Shown: positions 8,342 through 12,452 of the stretch, piece by piece | Position numbering within the stretch: position 1 is the first letter of the stretch | How the letters are laid out: each line of letters opens with the position of its first letter | NCBI GenBank assembly: GCA_937927265.1 | Contig: CALBCO010000037.1 | Coordinates: 1 to 13,225, forward strand | Length of the DNA stretch: 13,225 nt | Reading direction: 5' to 3' | DNA from: an uncultured Verrucomicrobiae bacterium | GTDB taxonomy: Bacteria; Verrucomicrobiota; Verrucomicrobiia; Palsa-1439 | Notes under the pieces: generated by a model | The model's database searches: none | What the model was told of the DNA's origin: nothing | What the model saw: the letters and a program-made list of their open reading frames with translations, nothing else | Program-made: the position numbers and the translations under genes

Positions 8342-8370
8342 AGTGTAGCAAACCGGGGCGGCTCTGATAA
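8342..8370 (-). promoter_or_regulatory. Putative aat promoter, leaderless
   Basis: On the minus strand TTATCA (8370-8365), a 17-nt spacer, TACACT (8347-8342), then 6 nt to ATG 8335. There is no Shine-Dalgarno. The -35 overlaps the likely -10 of the divergent transporter on the other strand. Confidence 0.5.
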
Positions 8371-8373
8371 GAT
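8368..8373 (+). promoter_or_regulatory. Possible -10 of the DMT transporter gene
   Basis: TAAGAT lies 7 nt before ATG 8381, the same geometry as neighbouring promoters. No acceptable -35 is visible, so support is weak. It overlaps the aat -35 on the opposite strand. Confidence 0.3.
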
Positions 8374-8380
8374 GCGGCGA

Positions 8381-9310
8381 ATGACGACTCGACATAAAGG
8401 GATGGCCGCGTTGGCAGTGGCTTTGACTGCGTGGGGCTTATCGCAGTTGTTCGTGAAGTATTTGATCCAGCACGGTTATGATCCGCATACGCAGAATTTT
8501 TACCGGTACGTGGCCGGGACACTGGCCATTTTGCCGTGGGTCTGGCACCGGATGCAGGTGCGACAGGTGCGGTTGACGCGCCCGGTGCTGTGGCGGTTGC
8601 TCGGCGTGAGTCTGGCGGCGGTGGGGCATCAGGTCAGTTGGGTGGTGGCGATGCAGTGGATTTACCCGGCGTTGGCGGCGTTTTTGATCAAGTCGAGCGT
8701 GTTGTTTGCCGGGGGGCTGGTGTTTCTGTTGTATCCTGAAGAACGCTGGGTGTTCCGATCGGGCCGGTTCAGGGGCGGGTTGGGGCTTGCGTTGGCGGGC
8801 GCGGCCGGACTGGCGTTGCTGCGACCGGATTTGGATCGGATGGAGATCAACGTCGCCGTGCTGCTGGTGCTCTTTTCGGCGGCAATGTGGGGAACGTACA
8901 GCGTCGTTGTGAAACGTGTGTCCGCCCAACTCGGCCCAACGGTGTCATTTGGCGTGGTTGGGGTCTATGTGACGCTGATCTTGGCGGTGCCGGCGGTGAC
9001 GGTCGGTGACCTCGGGCATTGGCGCGAAGTGGCGTGGCCGGTCAACGTGGTGTTGGTGGTGTCGGGCATCCTTTGCATCGGGGTGGGGCACGTGTGTTAC
9101 TACGTGGCGCTTCGCGCGCTCGGCGTGGCGGTGTGTACAACGATGTTGATGACGACGCCGTTGTTCACGATGCTGCTGTCGTTTTGGTGGTTTGGCGAGC
9201 GGTTGACCGCCGGACAGATTGCGGCGGGGATCGTGTTATTGGCCGGCGGGATATTGACGTTGTTGGCAAAAGAGAAACCTGCGCCGGTAGCCGGCGCGGT
9301 GGACGCGTAG
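8381..9310 (+). CDS. EamA/DMT-superfamily transporter
   Basis: A 309-residue inner-membrane protein with about ten hydrophobic helices arranged as two EamA repeats (about residues 8-143 and 155-295), the drug/metabolite transporter layout. The first repeat holds FYRYVAGTLAILPW and WIYPALAAFLIKSSVLFAGGLVFLL. The second holds FSAAMWGTYSVVVKRV and TTMLMTTPLFTMLLSFWWFGERLTAGQIAAGIVLLAGGI, whose F-G-E-R-L-T-x-x-Q pattern is typical. Substrates of this superfamily (amino acids, nucleotides, small metabolites) cannot be predicted here. ATG 8381 is preferred over ATG 8372 because the latter would sit within the likely -10 sequence. The gene is divergent from aat with 45 bp between start codons. It faces gmhB convergently. 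Confidence 0.9.
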   Translation: MTTRHKGMAALAVALTAWGLSQLFVKYLIQHGYDPHTQNFYRYVAGTLAILPWVWHRMQVRQVRLTRPVLWRLLGVSLAAVGHQVSWVVAMQWIYPALAAFLIKSSVLFAGGLVFLLYPEERWVFRSGRFRGGLGLALAGAAGLALLRPDLDRMEINVAVLLVLFSAAMWGTYSVVVKRVSAQLGPTVSFGVVGVYVTLILAVPAVTVGDLGHWREVAWPVNVVLVVSGILCIGVGHVCYYVALRALGVAVCTTMLMTTPLFTMLLSFWWFGERLTAGQIAAGIVLLAGGILTLLAKEKPAPVAGAVDA

Positions 9311-9330
9311 CCAGTGGACGGTTCGTGGGA

Positions 9331-9380
9331 GCGGTTTGTAACCGCGACCGGCGGGGGCGCGCTGGAAAAGCGCTTCCCCG
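9331..9380. terminator. Hairpins between convergent DMT transporter and gmhB genes
   Basis: Two stems lie in the 84-bp convergent gap. One is GCGGTT-TGT-AACCGC at 9331-9345. The other is centred on GCGCT-GGAAA-AGCGC and extended by flanking G and C runs up to about 9380. Neither is followed by a T-tract in either direction, so intrinsic termination is only possible, not shown. Confidence 0.35.
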
Positions 9381-9394
9381 AAAGCGATGCCGGG

Positions 9395-9949
9395 CTATCC
9401 TTGTTGGAGAATCCAGTCCACGGCGTGACCGATGTCGGCGGCGACGTGGTCAGGCTGAACTTCGCCTTTGGCGAGCGTCTCCGAGCCAACGCCGGTAAGG
9501 ACGAGGATCGTGCGGGTGCCAGCGTTTTGGCCGCATTGAATATCCGTGGAGCGGTCACCCACCATGAACGACCGGGCAAGATCTAGGCCGTACTCGGCGG
9601 CGGCTTCCCGCAAAAACTTCGGCTTGGGTTTCCGGCAGTCGCAGTTGTCTTCGGGATGGTGCGGGCAAACATAATAGCGGTCAAAATGCACGCCGACCTT
9701 GGCAAACTCGGCATCGAGATAAGCGTGAATTTTTTCGACCGCCTCGCGCGTGAAATAGCCGCGGCCGACGCCGGATTGATTGGTGACCACAAACAACCGG
9801 TAGCCCGCATCGAGCAATCGTTTGAGCGAACGCAGCGCGGCCGGCACCACAATCACGCGCTCGACATCGCCGACGTAGTTGGCGTCGTGCATGACGACAC
9901 CATCGCGGTCGAGAAACACGGCGCGGTGGGCAATAGTTGTCATGGTCAT
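9395..9949 (-). CDS. gmhB: D-glycero-beta-D-manno-heptose-1,7-bisphosphate 7-phosphatase (GmhB-type HAD phosphatase)
   Basis: Removes the C7 phosphate of heptose-1,7-bisphosphate on the way to ADP-heptose for the LPS core. The 184-residue HAD protein has motif I DRDGVV (nucleophile and acid Asp), motif II TNQSGVGRG, the GmhB/HisB-type zinc-binding loop CPHHPEDNCDCRKPKP, and motif III/IV GDRSTDIQCGQNAG. Length matches the GmhB family. The paralogous histidinol-phosphatase half of HisB is a less likely alternative because no his genes are near. The start is taken as ATG 9949, 8 nt after a TACAAT hexamer. ATG 9943 is equally compatible, while ATG 9985 would put the promoter inside the gene. It lies downstream of hxlR in the same direction but has its own promoter-like sequence. 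Confidence 0.9.
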   Translation of the reverse strand: MTMTTIAHRAVFLDRDGVVMHDANYVGDVERVIVVPAALRSLKRLLDAGYRLFVVTNQSGVGRGYFTREAVEKIHAYLDAEFAKVGVHFDRYYVCPHHPEDNCDCRKPKPKFLREAAAEYGLDLARSFMVGDRSTDIQCGQNAGTRTILVLTGVGSETLAKGEVQPDHVAADIGHAVDWILQQG

Positions 9950-9957
9950 GGGCGGCG

Positions 9958-9985
9958 ATTGTAGGGAGAAGAGCATCGGACGCAA
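9958..9985 (-). promoter_or_regulatory. Putative gmhB promoter
   Basis: On the minus strand TTGCGT (9985-9980), a 16-nt spacer, TACAAT (9963-9958), then 8 nt to ATG 9949. There is no Shine-Dalgarno. The predicted transcript would be leaderless or have a leader of a few bases. Confidence 0.45.
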
Positions 9986-10030
9986 GCGGGAATCATGCGG
10001 CGCGGCAACCCGTGGCGGACGGGGGCGCGG

Positions 10031-10387
10031 TCATGAGTGGAGCGGCTGGTGACCTTGCGCGTGTTTCTCGGCGAGGTCGTGGAGGCGGTCGAGAATGCCG
10101 GCGAGTTTGCGGCCCGTGGGCGTGAGTTGATAATGCACCCGCCGCACCTTGCCGGAAATCTCCGCGCGGGTGATGAGCCGGTAATCCAGCAGCTTGCGCA
10201 ACCGTTCGTTCAACACCTTCGTCGAGATGCCGGGAATGTACCGCTCCAGTTCGCCGGGACGAGTCACGCCGCACCCGATGGCCGCCACCACCGCCGCCGA
10301 CCATTTGCAGCCCACGACATCTTCCAGTCGCCGGTACGCCGTCCGCTCCGGCAGGCTCAGGTATTTCGCGTTCCGTTTCGCTTTCAC
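10031..10387 (-). CDS. HxlR-family winged helix-turn-helix transcriptional regulator
   Basis: A 118-residue DNA-binding protein with the MarR-like HxlR fold. KWSAAVVAAI corresponds to the usual GGKWTLLIL segment, and PGELERYIPGISTKVLNERLRKL is the helix-turn-helix. The wing follows with LITRAEISGKVRRVHYQLTPTGRKL, and a C-terminal dimerisation helix completes it. Family members respond to thiol-reactive compounds such as quinones or aldehydes, often through Cys. Here the usual N-terminal Cys is absent but Cys27 (VVGCKW) and Cys39 are present. The start is GTG 10387, 6 nt after TACAGT. It is divergent from a CPVC thioredoxin-fold gene with a 92-bp shared control region, so regulation of that neighbour is the simplest inference. 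The inducer is unknown. Confidence 0.87.
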   Translation of the reverse strand: MKAKRNAKYLSLPERTAYRRLEDVVGCKWSAAVVAAIGCGVTRPGELERYIPGISTKVLNERLRKLLDYRLITRAEISGKVRRVHYQLTPTGRKLAGILDRLHDLAEKHAQGHQPLHS

Positions 10388-10393
10388 GCGGCC

Positions 10394-10422
10394 ACTGTAT
10401 CACGCTCCAACGGCCGCGTCAG
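10394..10422 (-). promoter_or_regulatory. Putative hxlR-type regulator promoter, leaderless
   Basis: On the minus strand CTGACG (10422-10417), a 17-nt spacer, TACAGT (10399-10394), then 6 nt to GTG 10387. There is no Shine-Dalgarno. Confidence 0.5.
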
Positions 10423-10467
10423 CCGGTAACCATTTTGTGCCCTCTTTCGCCCCGCGCGGGCATCGTC

Positions 10468-10473
10468 CACAGT
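10468..10473 (+). promoter_or_regulatory. Possible -10 of the thioredoxin-fold gene
   Basis: CACAGT lies 6 nt before ATG 10480, the same spacing as other starts in this window. The -35 (TTTCGC, spacing 17) is weak, as might be expected of a regulated promoter. The spacer GACGGC before the ATG is identical to that of DUF2905. Confidence 0.3.
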
Positions 10474-10479
10474 GACGGC

Positions 10480-10716
10480 ATGAAAACCAAAGCCATATTC
10501 TATCATGCGGGCTGCCCGGTTTGCGTGGCCGCCGAACAAAACGTCGCCAACGCGCTTGATCCGTCGCGCTTTGAGGTGGAGCACGTCCACCTCGGCCAGA
10601 ACAAAGCGCGGGTCGCTGAAGCCGAGAAGGCCGGCGTGAAATCCGTTCCCGCGTTGGTGTTGGGCGGTCAGGCCTACCACATCAACTTCGGCGCCGGCAT
10701 CGAAGCGCTGCGTTGA
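10480..10716 (+). CDS. Small thioredoxin/glutaredoxin-fold protein with CPVC motif
   Basis: A 78-residue cytosolic protein beginning MKTKAIFYHAGCPVC, with the redox motif C-P-V-C at about residues 12-15 after the first beta strand. A cis-Pro equivalent occurs in KSVPALVLGG, matching the beta-alpha-beta-alpha-beta-beta-alpha order of glutaredoxin-like proteins. It probably carries out thiol-disulfide exchange or acts as a thiol reductase with unknown partners. ATG 10480 is chosen because the fold starts immediately; an in-frame upstream start at 10435 would add a tail encoded in the promoter region. It is divergent from the HxlR regulator. It is convergent with the four-TM gene, with 22 bp between stop codons and a strong hairpin there. 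Confidence 0.8.
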   Translation: MKTKAIFYHAGCPVCVAAEQNVANALDPSRFEVEHVHLGQNKARVAEAEKAGVKSVPALVLGGQAYHINFGAGIEALR

Positions 10717-10737
10717 GGGACCTGTTTCGTCGGAGCG

Positions 10738-10770
10738 TTTATCTCGTGTCGTACACCGGCACGAGATAAA
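10738..10770. terminator. Perfect 11-bp inverted repeat over the four-TM gene's stop codon
   Basis: TTTATCTCGTG at 10738-10748 and its exact reverse complement CACGAGATAAA at 10760-10770 enclose an 11-nt loop. It begins 21 nt after the stop of the thioredoxin-fold gene. It also contains the last codons and TAA of the opposite-strand gene. No T-tract follows on either strand, but position and symmetry fit a two-way transcript end or an RNA-stabilising stem. Confidence 0.5.
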
Positions 10771-11689
10771 CCTCCTCGAAATCCAAGCCCGGTAAATCCA
10801 GTTTCACCGCGAACTCCCAGAACACCGGCTTGGCCGCGCTGAGCTGTGTTGCCGGCAACCCGGATGGCGGCTCAAACCGCCATTCCAACGTCTCGCCGCG
10901 CGTGAACGTCCGCTGCCGGTCCAGATGGGCCGTGGCGCCCCACAATTCCTCCTGCACCAGATGCGCGCTGCGATTCTTGCCGGAACCGGTGTGCTCGAAC
11001 CATTCCTCGACACACCGCAACGTGAACGTGCCGCTGCGGGCCGTCGCGATTCCTTCCCCCGGCAACCAGCGCACCACGACCGGCTCGCGCCGCCGGTAAG
11101 GAAAACGCGCAAACGCGATCCGCGAGCCGCCAAACTTGAACGCCTTCCCCGTCCGCCGCGCCGTCTCCCACCACACCGCCAGCAAAATCAGGTCGAAGAC
11201 GACCACGATGGCCTTCACCGGCCACGGCGCATTGGCGAAGAACGCCCAGTAGTTGAAGATCGAAAGAAACAACGTCAGAAATGCCGCCCCCGCCAGTGCC
11301 TTGATCGCCGCGCTCCAGCGAGGCGGGCTGTAGCCGGTCGTGTCCCACCCGTAATCCGCCAACGCCGGCTCATTCGGAAACTGCCGGGCCGCCTCGCGCC
11401 GGCGTTGTTCCGAACGCAACTGCCGCAGCGCCATCCCTTCCACAAACATCCCGGCCGCCGCAAACACCGCCCCAAACACCGTCAACACCCACCACGGCGC
11501 ATGCACGCCTTGCGGATCGACCGGAATCACCCGCAACCCGACCAGCATCACCAACACGCCAACCGTGACGAACAGGCCGCCAAACAAAAACGCGCCCACC
11601 GCCGGCAACCCCGTCTGCGCGCCGCGCCGTTCGGTTCGCCCCGGCAAACGCCGCCGCTCCGTTGAAATGTTCCACCGATCCGCGACCAT
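10739..11689 (-). CDS. Unrecognised four-TM membrane protein with C-terminal soluble domain
   Basis: A 316-residue protein I cannot assign to a named family. After a basic N-terminus (STERRRLPGRTERR) there are two TM segments at about 28-50 and 65-87. A charged linker rich in Arg and Glu (LRSEQRRREAARQF) and the segment ALADYGWDTTGYSPPRW follow. Two more TMs lie at about 128-150 and 155-172. The last 140 residues form a soluble, beta-rich domain with Trp and Arg (FRFP-like FARFPYRRREPVVVRWLPGEG, then LRCVEEWFEHTGSGK and WRFEPPSGLPATQL). The layout resembles DUF3592-like membrane proteins in broad outline only. ATG 11689 follows a good promoter (TCGACA-17-CATAGT-6 nt). It is convergent with the thioredoxin-fold gene and appears to be a single-gene unit. 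Confidence 0.8.
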   Translation of the reverse strand: MVADRWNISTERRRLPGRTERRGAQTGLPAVGAFLFGGLFVTVGVLVMLVGLRVIPVDPQGVHAPWWVLTVFGAVFAAAGMFVEGMALRQLRSEQRRREAARQFPNEPALADYGWDTTGYSPPRWSAAIKALAGAAFLTLFLSIFNYWAFFANAPWPVKAIVVVFDLILLAVWWETARRTGKAFKFGGSRIAFARFPYRRREPVVVRWLPGEGIATARSGTFTLRCVEEWFEHTGSGKNRSAHLVQEELWGATAHLDRQRTFTRGETLEWRFEPPSGLPATQLSAAKPVFWEFAVKLDLPGLDFEEVYLVPVYDTR

Positions 11690-11695
11690 GTCCGC

Positions 11696-11724
11696 ACTAT
11701 GCCTTGCGTCCTCCCGCCTGTCGA
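11696..11724 (-). promoter_or_regulatory. Putative promoter of the four-TM gene, leaderless
   Basis: On the minus strand TCGACA (11724-11719), a 17-nt spacer, CATAGT (11701-11696), then 6 nt to ATG 11689. The -35 matches the sigma70 consensus at five of six positions. There is no Shine-Dalgarno. Confidence 0.55.
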
Positions 11725-11788
11725 GCGACCAACTTTCCGAATGGCCACTGTGTGGCGCGTGGTTAACTTACCAGCAGTCAACCGGAAC

Positions 11789-11806
11789 GATGTAGTTGAT
11801 GTAGTC
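11789..11806. repeat. Two tandem 9-bp units (GATGTAGTT/GATGTAGTC)
   Basis: Two adjacent near-identical 9-mers lie directly beside palindromic element A. They could be a short tandem duplication at its edge. The function is unknown. Confidence 0.4.
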
Positions 11807-11878
11807 GGAGGGCGCGACCGCCGGGCGCGCCGTCTGCCGCCAACGACTCGTCGCGCCCGGCGGCCACGCCCATCTACC
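11805..11878. repeat. Palindromic element, copy A
   Basis: A large imperfect hairpin. The 22-nt arm at 11810-11831 pairs with 11850-11871 at 19 of 22 positions around an 18-nt loop. The core is GACCGCCGGGCG-like. The left arm at 11809-11827 (AGGGCGCGACCGCCGGGCG) is the exact reverse complement of 12819-12837 inside the cysteine desulfurase gene. The two are therefore copies of one dispersed element. No transposase or protein coding is needed to explain it. Confidence 0.75.
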
Positions 11879-11905
11879 ACACACCTTTTGGTGAGTCCGT
11901 CTTTG

Positions 11906-11968
11906 GAGTGACGCGCTCCGTCGCGTCCGTTCGCGCAATGCGGCCACGACGGAGCGTGGCCCTCCATT
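11906..11968. repeat. Palindromic element of a second type (GCTCCGTCG arms)
   Basis: The left arm GGAGTGACGCGCTCCGTCGC and the reverse complement of the right arm, GGAGGGCCACGCTCCGTCGT, agree at 20 of 25 positions when the arms are extended to 25 nt. The perfect core is CGCTCCGTCG. Read on the minus strand from 11967 it would encode a peptide starting MEGHAPSWP. I recall such peptides as frequent spurious annotations in verrucomicrobial genomes, consistent with a dispersed repeat. Confidence 0.65.
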
Positions 11969-12019
11969 CAACTGCATCGTTTCGAGTGAATCCGTATTGA
12001 TCGCGCTGACTGATCGCTG

Positions 12020-12124
12020 AACAGCCACGAGATGCACGGCCGGCGCTTTGATCAGCGCGGTCACGGCGACACCGGGTTGGAGGCCGAGTTCCTCGCAGGC
12101 CGGGCGCGTCACGAAGGTGAACAA
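12020..12124 (-). pseudogene. Remnant of a Mop/TOBE (molybdate-binding) domain
   Basis: On the minus strand the peptide FTFVTRPACEELGLQPGVAV, followed by TALIKAPAVHLVAV, matches the second half of a Mop domain: V-T-R-x-S-x-E-x-L-G-L-K-x-G-x-x-V-x-A-L-I-K-A. Such domains bind molybdate or tungstate in small Mop proteins, ModE and ModC. The first half is missing. Just upstream this frame meets a stop near 12140, while a different frame stays open. Downstream the frame runs into the two palindromic repeats and ends at 11768. It looks like a decayed gene fragment. A short functional protein with altered ends is less likely. Confidence 0.55.
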
Positions 12125-12417
12125 GGGAAACCGGCGTCACCGTCGAGGCAGTTTCATACGGCCCATCCGCACACAACGATGGCAAACCGATGTTGAATAC
12201 GGTGCGATTCAGCCACCGGCTTTACGGCTGTTTGGGCTGACGGTCTTTCACAACACCCCCTCTCCCGCCGCGTCTCCGAGGCCTGGGGCATCTCTCGCTA
12301 GGCGTTTCACACTCAGAACGAAACTCCAGCGGACTGTCGCGGAGGCCTGTGAGCGCCGGTGAAACTCAACGGTGAAAGACACGGCCCGATCAACCGTCGG
12401 CTGATCGGCATTGCCCA
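12125..12417. other. Non-coding stretch with no recognisable gene
   Basis: About 290 bp without a recognisable protein or RNA gene on either strand. It contains small inverted repeats: CCGATCA/TGATCGG at 12386-12392 and 12402-12408, and GTCTTTCAC near 12244 with its complement near 12372. It may be the further decay of the Mop-domain gene or its former neighbour. Confidence 0.4.
12386..12408. promoter_or_regulatory. 7-bp inverted repeat just upstream of the cysteine desulfurase promoter
   Basis: CCGATCA and its exact complement TGATCGG are separated by 9 nt and lie 9 nt before the -35 hexamer. The size and position fit an operator for a dimeric regulator or a small hairpin, but a match of this length can arise by chance. 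Confidence 0.25.
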
Positions 12418-12446
12418 CTGACAGGCCTGCGGTGAGCGGTTATCAT
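12418..12446 (+). promoter_or_regulatory. Putative cysteine desulfurase promoter, leaderless
   Basis: CTGACA at 12418-12423, a 17-nt spacer, TATCAT at 12441-12446, then 6 nt to GTG 12453. Both hexamers match sigma70 consensus at five of six positions. There is no Shine-Dalgarno. Confidence 0.6.
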
Positions 12447-12452
12447 CTGTGC

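Noticed and set aside
11548..11967. Minus-strand ORF starting MEGHAPSWP
   Set aside because: It begins inside a palindromic repeat, runs through a second repeat and into the start of the four-TM gene in another frame. It is best explained as repeat translation.
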